Notes under the pieces: model-generated | What the model saw: the letters and a program-made list of their open reading frames with translations, nothing else | What the model was told of the DNA's origin: nothing | The model's database searches: none | Shown: piece by piece, positions 54,421-63,294 of the stretch | How positions within the stretch are numbered: position 1 is the first letter of the stretch | Layout of the letters: each line of letters begins with the position of its first letter | Assembly: GCF_000760935.2 (NCBI RefSeq) | Contig: NZ_CP049744.1 | Span: 682,001 to 746,000 of the forward strand | Source: Rhodococcoides fascians A25f | GTDB taxonomy: Bacteria; Actinomycetota; Actinomycetes; Mycobacteriales; Mycobacteriaceae | DNA length: 64,000 nt | Direction of reading: 5' to 3' | Program-made: the position numbers and the translations under genes

Positions 54421-55163
54421 TTCAACGCCCACTTCACCGACACGGACACGGACACGGTCTGCTGTCCCGGTTCGATAGGCACCGCCATGTCTGCCGAACT
54501 GGCGGACTCGCCGAAGGTCCGCGCCTGCTCCTGGCCGCTGATCGACTCGGTGATCGACAGAACGTCACCGAGTTCCCCGCCTGCGAGCGATGCGTACTGC
54601 TCGGCGCGATCGCGGGCGTCGGCGAACGCCCTGGACCGGGCATCGGAGATCAGTTCGGAATCGTCGTCGATCTTGAAGGAGACTCCCGAGATGCGGGTCG
54701 CGTTTCCGCCGGCCGTTGTGGCGTCGCCCAACACCGCGGAGGCCTTCGACAGGTCGCGAACCGTGACCTGCAAGGTGTTGGTGGCTTGGTATCCGGAGAT
54801 AGCCGAGGTGCCGCCCGGTAGTGCGCCCGAGTACTGCGGATCGATCGACACCTGTTGAGTCTGGATGTCCTCGCGGGCGACGCCGGCTGCAATCACTGCG
54901 TCCGTGACCTCACTGACGGCAGAATTGGCCTGTTCGATGGCGGCGGTGACGTCCTCGGCTGTGGCCTGAACACCGATCTGCGTCGTCAACGTATCCGGTG
55001 CGCCCTGGACTTCTCCCACGCCGTTGACGTTCACTCCGGGAGGTCCATCGGGGGACGACGTCGCTGGGCTGCTGCACCCCGCGGTCAAGGCCACGGTCAG
55101 CAACAGGGCCGATGCGCACGATCCGATCATCCATCGATTTCGACTCATCGCCGTAGTGTCCAT
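54417..55163 (-). CDS. SIMPL-domain lipoprotein
   Basis: Predicted 248-residue lipoprotein with lipobox TAGC near residue 24-27 and a DUF541/SIMPL domain (VNVNGVGEVQGAPDTLTTQI, ARDRAEQYASLAGGELGDVL). SIMPL proteins are surface or periplasmic oligomers, often linked to oxidative or envelope stress. ATG at 55166, 55163 or 55148 could each be the start; no ribosome site decides. It follows the YceI gene by about 20 bases on the same strand. Confidence 0.8.
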   Translation of the reverse strand: MDTTAMSRNRWMIGSCASALLLTVALTAGCSSPATSSPDGPPGVNVNGVGEVQGAPDTLTTQIGVQATAEDVTAAIEQANSAVSEVTDAVIAAGVAREDIQTQQVSIDPQYSGALPGGTSAISGYQATNTLQVTVRDLSKASAVLGDATTAGGNATRISGVSFKIDDDSELISDARSRAFADARDRAEQYASLAGGELGDVLSITESISGQEQARTFGESASSADMAVPIEPGQQTVSVSVSVKWALN

Positions 55164-55186
55164 CATGACAGGCGAATTGGGAAGGC

Positions 55187-55738
55187 TCAGGCCTTGCGAT
55201 ACTCGGCGTCGAACGTCACGGTCACCTCGTCCACCACCTTCATGGCTCCGAACATCTGCGAATACGGAGTGATCTTGTAATCCGATTGGCGCACAATAGT
55301 TTCGGACTCGATGTGCCATCGATCACCGAGGTCGGTGGCGGTCACATCCACGGTGATCTCCCTGGACACGCCGTGAATCTCGGCCGTGCCGGCCAGTCGA
55401 AATCCGGAGTCGACGGCGGTGATCTCCTCCGAAACGAATCGGATCGATGGATGTCGGTCGGCCTCGAAACTCTTGAGCGCGTTTGCCTTCGCCACTATCT
55501 TCTCCGGTCCGATCAAGGGTGTCAGTCCACCCTCGCCATGGACCACCTCGAGTGAACTCACCTCGGCAACGAGGGAGACCGCGGTGGGCGCGTCCCCCGA
55601 CCACTCGACCGTCGCGGTCCAGGAGGTCACCGCAATCGTGAGGCGATGGCCCATCTTGGCTGCCCGTCCGGTGACATCCGTCCGAACGGCCAACTGTCCA
55701 CCGTCCGATGCGTCGAGCGTCCAGGTCGCGGTAGTCAT
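55187..55738 (-). CDS. YceI-family protein
   Basis: Predicted 183-residue lipocalin-like protein that binds isoprenoid-type lipids in known relatives. Marks are RAAKMGHRLTIAVTSW and SFEADRHPSIRFVSEEI. No signal peptide is seen with the ATG at 55738, so it would be cytoplasmic. It probably forms a two-gene unit with the SIMPL lipoprotein. Confidence 0.85.
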   Translation of the reverse strand: MTTATWTLDASDGGQLAVRTDVTGRAAKMGHRLTIAVTSWTATVEWSGDAPTAVSLVAEVSSLEVVHGEGGLTPLIGPEKIVAKANALKSFEADRHPSIRFVSEEITAVDSGFRLAGTAEIHGVSREITVDVTATDLGDRWHIESETIVRQSDYKITPYSQMFGAMKVVDEVTVTFDAEYRKA

Positions 55739-55803
55739 GCCCCGACTGTATCGGTCCCGCAGAACCGAGGAAGGGACGCGGCGCAGGTGGTTAGGGTGGA
55801 GCC

Positions 55804-57459
55804 ATGTTCTCCAATTCCCCTCGAACATTCGTTGCCGACGCCCTCCGCGGCTTCGTCGCCGCCACCGACGACGTCACCTGGCATGCCGATCCCGGATTTC
55901 TCACCCGCCGCTATCGCATCTCCGACGGTCAGGTTGCCCTCCTGTCCGGTGGGGGATCGGGCCACGAGCCGATGCATGCCGGTTTCATCGGTCGCGGCAT
56001 GCTCACCGGAGCCTGCCCCGGTCTGGTCTTCACCTCACCGAACGCCCTTCAGGTGCACGAGGCATCCAAGGCGGTGGACTCCGGCGGCGGCGTGGTGCAC
56101 ATCGTGAAGAACTACACCGGCGACGTGATGAACTTCAAGATCGCCCGAGAATTGTTGCAGGAGGACGGCATCGTCGCCGACGTGATTCTCGTCGACGACG
56201 ACGTGGCCAGTGAGAGCGAGGACGGCCCGGGGCGTCGCGGCACCGCGGCGACCATCGTCGTCGAAAAGGTATGCGGTGCAGCGGCAGAACGCGGCGACAG
56301 TCTGCAGGCGGTCGTTGCACTGGGGCGTCGAACAGCGGTGAACGCGCGCAGTATGGCTGTCGCGCTGAACCCGCCGACGCTACCGGGCGCCGACGGTCCG
56401 TCGTTCGAATTACCCAAGGAGGAAATCGAACTCGGCATCGGTATCCACGGAGAACGCGGCACCGACCGCGTGCCCCGGCTGCCCGCTCGGGAGATCGTGG
56501 AGAAGCTGACCGAGCCCATCGTGGGCTCGCTCGGATTGAATTCGGGCGAATCGGTGATTGCGATCGTCAACGGGCTCGGTGCAACGCATCCGCTCGAGCT
56601 ACATCTGCTGTTCGGCGAGCTCTCGGAGTACCTGCAGGGCAAGGGTATCGAGATTTCCCGCTCACTCGTCGGAAGTTTCGTCACTGCACTCAACATGGGC
56701 GGCGCGTCGATCACACTCGTGCGCGCCGACGACGAGATGCTCGAACTGTGGGACGAGCCGACCGACGCACCCGGTTGGCCCAACGCTCAGAGCCGGGGCG
56801 CGAAGCCGGTGGCCGAACGCGGAGCATTCGGGCCGACGTTCTCACCGTCCGACACCGGTGGGAAGTCGACCTTCGTTTCCGAGTGGATCGGGTCGTGGGC
56901 GCAGCGTGTGCTCGACGAGGAGCCGGCTCTGACCGAGTTGGATCGCAAGGCGGGCGACGGCGACTTCGGAACCAACATGGTGGCCGCGCTCGAACAACTC
57001 GATCTGGGCGCAGTGAAGGAAACCTATTCGGCAGCAACGGTATTCGAGGCAGTGAGCGAGGCCTACCTGGGCCATGCGGGCGGTACGTCCGGCGCACTGT
57101 TCGGCATCTGGTTCCGCCAGTTCTACCGGACGATGCTCGAATCCGAGCCGGATCCCGCGGCTATCGGGCAGGCCGCCCGTGCCGGGCTGGACAGCATCAC
57201 CGAACTCGGCGGCGCACGGGTGGGCGACAAGACGATGGTCGACGCCATCGCCCCGGCCGTCGAGGCGCTCGAGAAGGACGGCGGCACCCTGCAGAATGCA
57301 GCAGACGCCGCAAAGGCCGGAGCCGAATCGACCGAGGACATGACCGCCAACCGCGGTCGCGCCAGCTACGTCGGCGAAGCCGCGCGAGGCGTCGTCGACC
57401 CCGGTGCGCTCGTCATGGCCTGGTTCTTCGAGGCGGCAGCTTCTAACGGATCGAACTGA
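55804..57459 (+). CDS. dhaK: Dihydroxyacetone kinase (DhaK-DhaL fusion, ATP-dependent)
   Basis: Phosphorylates dihydroxyacetone with ATP. The 551-residue single chain joins the DhaK domain (about 1-330: ALLSGGGSGHEPMHAGFIGR, His in IGIHGERG) to the DhaL nucleotide domain (about 365-551: DRKAGDGDFGTNM, GHAGGTSGALFG). The whole-chain form is typical of ATP-dependent kinases rather than the phosphotransferase-linked type. No glycerol dehydrogenase is adjacent. Confidence 0.92.
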   Translation: MFSNSPRTFVADALRGFVAATDDVTWHADPGFLTRRYRISDGQVALLSGGGSGHEPMHAGFIGRGMLTGACPGLVFTSPNALQVHEASKAVDSGGGVVHIVKNYTGDVMNFKIARELLQEDGIVADVILVDDDVASESEDGPGRRGTAATIVVEKVCGAAAERGDSLQAVVALGRRTAVNARSMAVALNPPTLPGADGPSFELPKEEIELGIGIHGERGTDRVPRLPAREIVEKLTEPIVGSLGLNSGESVIAIVNGLGATHPLELHLLFGELSEYLQGKGIEISRSLVGSFVTALNMGGASITLVRADDEMLELWDEPTDAPGWPNAQSRGAKPVAERGAFGPTFSPSDTGGKSTFVSEWIGSWAQRVLDEEPALTELDRKAGDGDFGTNMVAALEQLDLGAVKETYSAATVFEAVSEAYLGHAGGTSGALFGIWFRQFYRTMLESEPDPAAIGQAARAGLDSITELGGARVGDKTMVDAIAPAVEALEKDGGTLQNAADAAKAGAESTEDMTANRGRASYVGEAARGVVDPGALVMAWFFEAAASNGSN

Positions 57460-57928
57460 GAAAGACCTCCGCGATCGCTTCGAGGCCGGCCTGATCGTCG
57501 GCGTCGAAGCGATTCGGCACGGGGCTGTCCAAGTCGAACACACCGATCAGAGTGTCGCCCTGGTACAGCGGTACGACGACCTCGGAGCGAGTGTTGGCAT
57601 CGCACGCGATGTGGCCCGGGAAGGCGTGGACATCGGCAACTCGCTGCGTCTCGCGGGTGGTGGCGGCAGAGCCGCAGACGCCTTTGCTCAGCGCGATGCG
57701 CACGCAGGCGGGCTGACCTTGAAAGGGACCGACGACGAGTTCGGTGCCGTCGAAGAGGTAGAAGCCGACCCAATTGACCTCCGGCAGAGCGTGATAGACC
57801 AACGCGGAGAGATTGGCGGCATTGGCGATCAGGTTCGACTCTTCGTATACGAGGCCCTTGGCCTGCTCGGCGAGCTGCTGATACTGCTCTACCTTGGACC
57901 CGTTCAGTTCGGTCGCGGTGAAGGACAT
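57443..57928 (-). CDS. msrC: Free methionine-(R)-sulfoxide reductase (GAF domain)
   Basis: Reduces free methionine-(R)-sulfoxide. The 161-residue protein is one GAF domain with the three family cysteines in QPACVRIALSKGVCG and HIACDANTRSEVVVPL. It overlaps the convergent kinase gene's end by 17 bases and overlaps the DUF998 gene upstream by 25 bases. Confidence 0.92.
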   Translation of the reverse strand: MSFTATELNGSKVEQYQQLAEQAKGLVYEESNLIANAANLSALVYHALPEVNWVGFYLFDGTELVVGPFQGQPACVRIALSKGVCGSAATTRETQRVADVHAFPGHIACDANTRSEVVVPLYQGDTLIGVFDLDSPVPNRFDADDQAGLEAIAEVFLSSIR

Positions 57929-58593
57929 GCACCGAGTCTAAGCGCACACCCCAACACCACCAGATACGCCGACATGCCGCCCACCTGAACCCGCTGGGCA
58001 ACACCGAGGCCGTGATCGCCGGGAAGATTGTCGGCGATCATCAGCCATGCCGTTGCCAGGGTCGTGACAGCCAGCACCGCGACACCGAGCGTCCGAAGGA
58101 GGGGATAGGGCTCATAGCGGAATGCAGCGAGCGTGAACGCGATCATGACCGTGAAGATCGCGAACACCGCGATGGTGCTGGTGAGTGCGTGCAGGTGATG
58201 GAGTTGCGGGAACAATCCGCTGGGCTCGATCGGACAGGTCGGATCGTCGGCGGCCACACACTCGAGTGGAAGTTTCGCGTCGGCGATGGTGGCGATACCG
58301 AAGATGCCCGACGCCACCCAGCCGGTGACGACGAGCCGTCGACGCTGGGTGGCGAGAAAGCCGAGTACTGCTGCGACGACCATCAGTGAACCGGTGACGA
58401 CGTCTGCGGTGGAGAAGAATTCGCGGTACGGCTGATCGCGGGCGTCGAGTTCGCTGAGAAACGAGGTGGTGGGGTCGAGACCGGTGTCGATTAAGAATTC
58501 GGCCACCCACGCGGAGTACAGCAGTCCGGCGAGGATCAAGCAGATCGCCACTACGACGCGGCGGATATCAACGCCTTCAGTTCTCGAACGCAC
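57904..58593 (-). CDS. DUF998-family membrane protein
   Basis: Predicted 229-residue integral membrane protein with about six helices. FLSELDARDQPYREFFSTADV between the first two helices is typical of DUF998. The start is GTG at 58593. It overlaps the next gene (msrC) by 25 bases. No function is known to me for this family. Confidence 0.8.
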   Translation of the reverse strand: MRSRTEGVDIRRVVVAICLILAGLLYSAWVAEFLIDTGLDPTTSFLSELDARDQPYREFFSTADVVTGSLMVVAAVLGFLATQRRRLVVTGWVASGIFGIATIADAKLPLECVAADDPTCPIEPSGLFPQLHHLHALTSTIAVFAIFTVMIAFTLAAFRYEPYPLLRTLGVAVLAVTTLATAWLMIADNLPGDHGLGVAQRVQVGGMSAYLVVLGCALRLGACPSPRPN

Positions 58594-58602
58594 CGATCAA
58601 GG

Positions 58603-59664
58603 CTAGCCAGTCAGTACATCGGCAGCTGCCACCGCCAGTGCGACCGCGGACTCGCACTGGTCGGTCAGGACGGTCAGAGTGGGAACCGTGCGGGCAAAAA
58701 GGGCGGCAGTGTCGTCTTTCTCCGGCATACCGAGCACGGGGTTGCCCAACACGATGTCCGCGAAGCACGCCGAATCCGAGCCGCGTGTTTCGACGGTGTA
58801 GCCGCCCTGCTCGACGGTCGTGCGGTCATTCGAGCGCATGTCACCGTCGACGTAGTCGAGAGTGACGTCGAGCATCGCCACGTTGTCCTCGAACGTTGCC
58901 GAGGACGCCGTGAAGTGGCAACGGTACGGATCGGAGGGAGGGTTCCAGCGGTCCACCGTCCAGGTTGCGGGCAAGTGTTCCAAGACGCCGCATAAATCTT
59001 TCGAGGCAAGCGGCAGGTTGTACTTGGAATCGGCGCGCAGCGGTGGATCCTCCAACAGACCCAGTGCGGTCTCGGTAATGGATTTTGCTGCAGAGCACGC
59101 GTCCGAGTCGGCGCGATAGACGTCGACCGTGGCGAAGCCGCGGCCGGATTCAGTGAGGAAACCGTCCATGGGCCCCGGGGTGGTGCCGTCGAACTCGTCG
59201 CGAAGCGGAAAGCCGATACGGCACGACCCCTGCGACGAGTTGTCCAGATACACCTGTTCGTCACCGATCGTGATCTGCTCGTAGTCCGTGTCGTCGGACG
59301 TCGGTTGATATCCGTTCAGATCGATCGAGACGGAGTCGGTGGCGCTCGATCTTGCGGGGCTCAGGCTGGCCGAGCACGTGCTCAATTCGCCCTCGGGGCG
59401 GAGCTGGACCACGGTGCCGAGGGCAGCGAGATCGTCTTCCGTGAGAAAGCCACAGGGATCGAGACTGCGTACGAATTCTGCCGTGTCGGCCAGATATTGG
59501 TCTGCCTCCGACATCTCGAATCCGTACCTGTTCTGCGGTAAAGAACTGCCGGTGGGCGACGAACTGCCTGCGGGGAACGCGCTGCCGAGCAACACCACCG
59601 CGCATCCGCTCGTCGATACCGACATCGCCAGCGCCACCGCCGCGAGCAACCAATTTCTACGCAC
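58603..59664 (-). CDS. DUF3558-type lipoprotein
   Basis: Predicted 353-residue lipoprotein with lipobox STSGC (Cys near 21). The first of two similar halves begins at LDPCGFLTEDDLAALG, the DUF3558 pattern; the second has DLCGVLEHLP. Such lipoproteins are common in mycolate actinobacteria and their role is unknown. The start is GTG at 59664 with a GGGGGA upstream. Confidence 0.82.
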   Translation of the reverse strand: MRRNWLLAAVALAMSVSTSGCAVVLLGSAFPAGSSSPTGSSLPQNRYGFEMSEADQYLADTAEFVRSLDPCGFLTEDDLAALGTVVQLRPEGELSTCSASLSPARSSATDSVSIDLNGYQPTSDDTDYEQITIGDEQVYLDNSSQGSCRIGFPLRDEFDGTTPGPMDGFLTESGRGFATVDVYRADSDACSAAKSITETALGLLEDPPLRADSKYNLPLASKDLCGVLEHLPATWTVDRWNPPSDPYRCHFTASSATFEDNVAMLDVTLDYVDGDMRSNDRTTVEQGGYTVETRGSDSACFADIVLGNPVLGMPEKDDTAALFARTVPTLTVLTDQCESAVALAVAAADVLTG

Positions 59665-59708
59665 CGTTTCCCCCGAACTCGAATCGACCGATCATGGGGT
59701 TGGACGCG

Positions 59709-59748
59709 CGCGGGCTCGAAATGGTTTCAGGCGGGAGTGGAGCCCGCG
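59709..59748 (-). terminator. Hairpin after vsr
   Basis: CGCGGGCTC (59709-59717) pairs with GAGCCCGCG (59740-59748) around a 22-base loop. It lies 12 bases past the vsr stop and before the lipoprotein start. It is a likely end for the methyltransferase-vsr transcript. Confidence 0.5.
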
Positions 59749-59760
59749 GAATGACCCAGA

Positions 59761-60177
59761 TTATTCAGCTTGGAGTTCGTTCTCAACGCGGTCGGCGGCG
59801 ATAGCGGGGTCTTCGTGTTCCCAGATGCGCACCACGCGCCAGCCCTCCGCGAGAAGCTTCTCGTCGGTGTCGCGATCGCGGGCGACGTTGGCGGCCAATT
59901 TGTCGGCCCACCACTGAGCGTTGTTGCGGGGCTTGGTCGCGTGCACCGGGCAGCTGTGCCAGAAGCAGCCGTCGACGTAGACCGCGACCTTGCGTCGGGG
60001 AAAGACCAGATCTGCTCGACGCCGCATGCCCTTCAGCGGAGCACGATCGACGAAATACCGGAGACCTCGGCGGTGCAGTGCTCGTCGCAGGGCCACCTCG
60101 GGTTTGGTGTCGCGGCGTTTCTGCTTGCTCAGTCTCGCGCTGGTTTTCGCATCGGTTATCGGCCGGGAAGCGCTCAC
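59761..60177 (-). CDS. vsr: Very short patch repair endonuclease
   Basis: Nicks next to T:G mismatches made when 5-methylcytosine deaminates. The 138-residue protein has Asp56 in RRRADLVFPRRK and DGCFWHSCP (69-77), the core of Vsr. The GTG start overlaps the methyltransferase stop by GTGA, so both are made together. No restriction enzyme gene is adjacent. Confidence 0.93.
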   Translation of the reverse strand: MSASRPITDAKTSARLSKQKRRDTKPEVALRRALHRRGLRYFVDRAPLKGMRRRADLVFPRRKVAVYVDGCFWHSCPVHATKPRNNAQWWADKLAANVARDRDTDEKLLAEGWRVVRIWEHEDPAIAADRVENELQAE

Positions 60178-61337
60178 ACTGGGACCCGCTCGGCGTACCC
60201 GCCCATGCGCTCGAGGTGGGCGTCGAGATCGTCGAGGAATCCCGGAGCGAAACGGAGGCTACCGGCCCGGGCCCGTTTGAGAAATCCGGCGGTCGCGCGA
60301 GCGGAGAGCAGCTTGGAGTCGTCCAGAAAGCCGGCCAGGTCCTCGTAGGGCTCGTGCACCGGCATGGCCGAGATCGTCACCTTGAACGTCGTCCGGTCAC
60401 GTCCCCAGGCTGCTGTCGGCCAGGCCTGGCCAGGCAGAACAGTCGCATCGTTCGAGGCGTCATAGGGCTTCGGGTCGTCGAGAGCGCGCGCGGCCCATGA
60501 CGCCATCCGCACACTGACGGCATTGCCGACGAGCTTCCAGCGATGTCCGCTGCGGACGCCGGGCTGCTGGACGGCAGGCAGCGTCCAGTCCGGATCGAAT
60601 CCCTGCAGACGCTCGGCCCCGATGATGCCGGGCGTGACGATTTCCCCGGACGGCAACCGCACCGCCGGGGGACTGGCAATGCCGAGCGAGGACCCGCCCT
60701 TGAGCGTCGGGACCGCGTTGACGGCCCAGCCCAGTCCGCGGATTCCCTCGGTCCAGTAGAACCCGCACGGCTGGGTGCTCGGATCGCCGTCGGGCAACGG
60801 GCCGGCATCCTGGGAGAACAGCACCTCGCGCGGATCGTCGGTGCGCGAGGCCAGCATCACCACCCGCTGCCGACGCTGCGGCAATCCGAACGCTCGGGCG
60901 TCGACGACGCGGTAGGCCCACATGTAACCGAGGTCCTCGAGCGCGTCGGTGATGTGCCGCATGGCGGCCCCGCGGCCGAGTTGCAGCATGAACGGCACGT
61001 TCTCGATGAGCAGCCAGCGCGGGCCGCGCCGCCGCGTGACCAGCCGGAACACCTCGTCGACCAGGCCGGATCGGGCACCGGTGATGCCCGCGGTGCGTCC
61101 AGCCTGGGAGAGGTCTTGGCACGGGAAGCCCGCTGCTACCAGTTCGGTGTCGGCAGGCAGGCTCCGGAGTGTGGTGACATCGCTGTGCAGGGGGACGTCG
61201 GGCATACGGGCGGTGAGGACGGCTTGGGCTCCGGGATCGACCTCGCACAGCAACTGCGTCGACCAGCCCGCCTCGGCCAACCCCAGCTCGAGCCCGCCGA
61301 TTCCCGCGAACAACCCGACCATCGACCGTGCGCTCAC
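60174..61337 (-). CDS. DNA (cytosine-5) methyltransferase
   Basis: Predicted 387-residue C5 methyltransferase. Motif I is FAGIGG (10-15), motif IV is GFPCQDLS with Cys73, motif VI is ENV (112-114), motif VIII is QRRQRVVML and motif X is VGNAVSV. A tail of about 95 residues past motif X is extra compared with minimal enzymes. The start is GTG at 61337. Target sequence is unknown. With vsr but no nuclease it may be a solitary or decayed restriction-modification unit. Confidence 0.93.
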   Translation of the reverse strand: MSARSMVGLFAGIGGLELGLAEAGWSTQLLCEVDPGAQAVLTARMPDVPLHSDVTTLRSLPADTELVAAGFPCQDLSQAGRTAGITGARSGLVDEVFRLVTRRRGPRWLLIENVPFMLQLGRGAAMRHITDALEDLGYMWAYRVVDARAFGLPQRRQRVVMLASRTDDPREVLFSQDAGPLPDGDPSTQPCGFYWTEGIRGLGWAVNAVPTLKGGSSLGIASPPAVRLPSGEIVTPGIIGAERLQGFDPDWTLPAVQQPGVRSGHRWKLVGNAVSVRMASWAARALDDPKPYDASNDATVLPGQAWPTAAWGRDRTTFKVTISAMPVHEPYEDLAGFLDDSKLLSARATAGFLKRARAGSLRFAPGFLDDLDAHLERMGGYAERVPV

Positions 61338-61500
61338 GTGTGCCCTTCTCTCGCCCGACGGTCCTACGGTACTCGAGAGTGGTCGGCCTTGACCTCGACC
61401 TAGCTCGAGGTTTCACACTGGAATGCGAGGGCCGAAAAATCGGTTGGAAACTGAGCCTGTGCAATGAAATCATTCGAGCACAGCAATAAGGAGAAGAACT

Positions 61501-63294
61501 GTGTCTACGGGTGTGCTCGATCCCGAAACCCGAACCCTCGATCAGCCATACCTGGACACGGCGAAGGCGCCCAGCTCACTGCAGCGTTTTGCGCCGTTCC
61601 TGGCCCCGTACAAGTGGTTCTACATCGGCTCGATCGTGGTCTCACTCATCGCGACTTTGACCGGTCTGGTGATTCCGCTGGTGATGCAACGCGTCATCGA
61701 CGGCCCCATCACCGATCGCGATTTCTCAGCTGTCTGGTGGCCTGCGGCATTCGTCCTGTTGCTCGGCACCATCGACGCGGCCGGAATCTGGGTGCGGCGT
61801 TACCTGGTGTCCAGGCCGTCGAGTCAATTTGAAATCACAGCTCGTGCAACAGTATTCGACAAATTGCAGCGGCTCTCGGTCGCAGCGCACGAAAGTTGGG
61901 AATCGGGGCAGCTGCTCTCGCGCGCCATCGCCGATCTCGGTTCGCTACGCCGGTTCATGGCGTTCATCGGCCCGTTCATCATCATCAACGCCGTCACGCT
62001 CGTTGTGGGTATCGGCGTATTGCTGGTCCAGTCCTGGCAATTGGGGCTGATCATGCTGGCGACGTCGGTGCCGCTGGTGATCGCCTGCACCAAGTTCGAG
62101 ACGCTGTACCGCGTCGTAGCGCGTGACGCCCAGGATCAGGCGGGCGATGTCACGACGACGGTCGAGGAATCCATTCAAGGCATTCGTGTTCTGAAGGCCT
62201 TCGGTCGAAGTGCGCACCTGGGCAAGCAGTTTCTTCGCCAGGCTCGCACTCTGCGCGGGACCGAGCTGAAGAAGGTGCGCTACCTCGCGATCATCTGGGC
62301 CGTCATCGTGGGGCTGCAACCGATCACCATCGGAGCGATTCTGGCCGTGGGGACGTACTCGATCGTGCAGGGCACGATGACGGTCGGCACCCTCGTCGCC
62401 GCCATCGCCATCGTCACGTTCCTGTTGTGGCCGATCGAGTCGTTCGGTTACCTGCTGGCCGAGCTGAACAATGCACGTACGGCAGCGGATCGGTACTGGG
62501 AGATCATGGACACTCCCGAAACCGTCACCGATCCGGACGATCCCATCGAACTGCCCGAAAGAATCCGCGGCCGAGTGCAATTCGACCGTGTCGGATTCAC
62601 CTTTCCCGACGCGTCCTCGCCGCTGCTCGAGGATGTCAGTTTTGTCATCGAGCCGGGGGAGACCGTTGCGCTCGTCGGTAACACCGGCAGCGGCAAGACT
62701 GCACTGACCAACCTCGTTCCTCGGCTGTTCGACGTCACCGAGGGGTCCATCACGATCGACGGTATCGACGTGACGTCGATGCGATTGTCGGACCTGCGTT
62801 CCATCGTGTCGGTGGCCTTCGAGGATCCGGTGCTGTTCTCGGCCAGTGCTCGCGAGAACATCGCGCTCGGTTCTCCCGGTGCGTCCGATGCCGAGATCGC
62901 CGAGGCGTTGGAGATCGCGCACGCAACGGATTTCGTCGAGCGGCTGCCGTGGGGTTTGGCCACTCGCATCGGCGAGCAGGGCATGAGCCTGTCCGGCGGA
63001 CAGCGGCAGCGGCTCGCGTTGGCGCGCGCGGTGCTGGGCAAGCCACGGGTGCTGGTGCTCGACGACCCGCTGTCCGCGCTCGACGTGGACACCGAAGCGA
63101 AAGTACAGAAGGAGTTGCGGCGCGTATTGGCGCATTCGACGACAGTGCTGGTGGCACACCGGCCGTCGACCGCTGCGTTGGCCGACCGCGTGCTCTATCT
63201 CGAGAACGGAAGAATTGTGGAGCAGGGAACGCACGAGGGACTGTTGGCGTCGTCGCCGCGGTACCGCGAGGTGATGGGGTCGGTCCATGAGTGA
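61501..63294 (+). CDS. ABC exporter half, degenerate nucleotide site (membrane + ATPase)
   Basis: Predicted 597-residue membrane-ATPase fusion with six helices (about 35-310) then the nucleotide-binding domain. Walker A is GNTGSGKT (about 393), the signature is LSGGQRQRLALARA and Walker B is LVLDDPLSALD with Asp522 in place of the catalytic Glu. The Q-loop also reads AFEDPVLF. Such loss in one half is usual in heterodimeric type IV exporters. GGAG precedes the GTG. The partner gene starts inside its last codons. Confidence 0.93.
   Translation: MSTGVLDPETRTLDQPYLDTAKAPSSLQRFAPFLAPYKWFYIGSIVVSLIATLTGLVIPLVMQRVIDGPITDRDFSAVWWPAAFVLLLGTIDAAGIWVRRYLVSRPSSQFEITARATVFDKLQRLSVAAHESWESGQLLSRAIADLGSLRRFMAFIGPFIIINAVTLVVGIGVLLVQSWQLGLIMLATSVPLVIACTKFETLYRVVARDAQDQAGDVTTTVEESIQGIRVLKAFGRSAHLGKQFLRQARTLRGTELKKVRYLAIIWAVIVGLQPITIGAILAVGTYSIVQGTMTVGTLVAAIAIVTFLLWPIESFGYLLAELNNARTAADRYWEIMDTPETVTDPDDPIELPERIRGRVQFDRVGFTFPDASSPLLEDVSFVIEPGETVALVGNTGSGKTALTNLVPRLFDVTEGSITIDGIDVTSMRLSDLRSIVSVAFEDPVLFSASARENIALGSPGASDAEIAEALEIAHATDFVERLPWGLATRIGEQGMSLSGGQRQRLALARAVLGKPRVLVLDDPLSALDVDTEAKVQKELRRVLAHSTTVLVAHRPSTAALADRVLYLENGRIVEQGTHEGLLASSPRYREVMGSVHE

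Noticed and set aside
61501-63294. Treating the Asp in Walker B as a broken, inactive transporter
   Set aside because: One degenerate site is normal in heterodimeric exporters, and a coupled partner gene follows.
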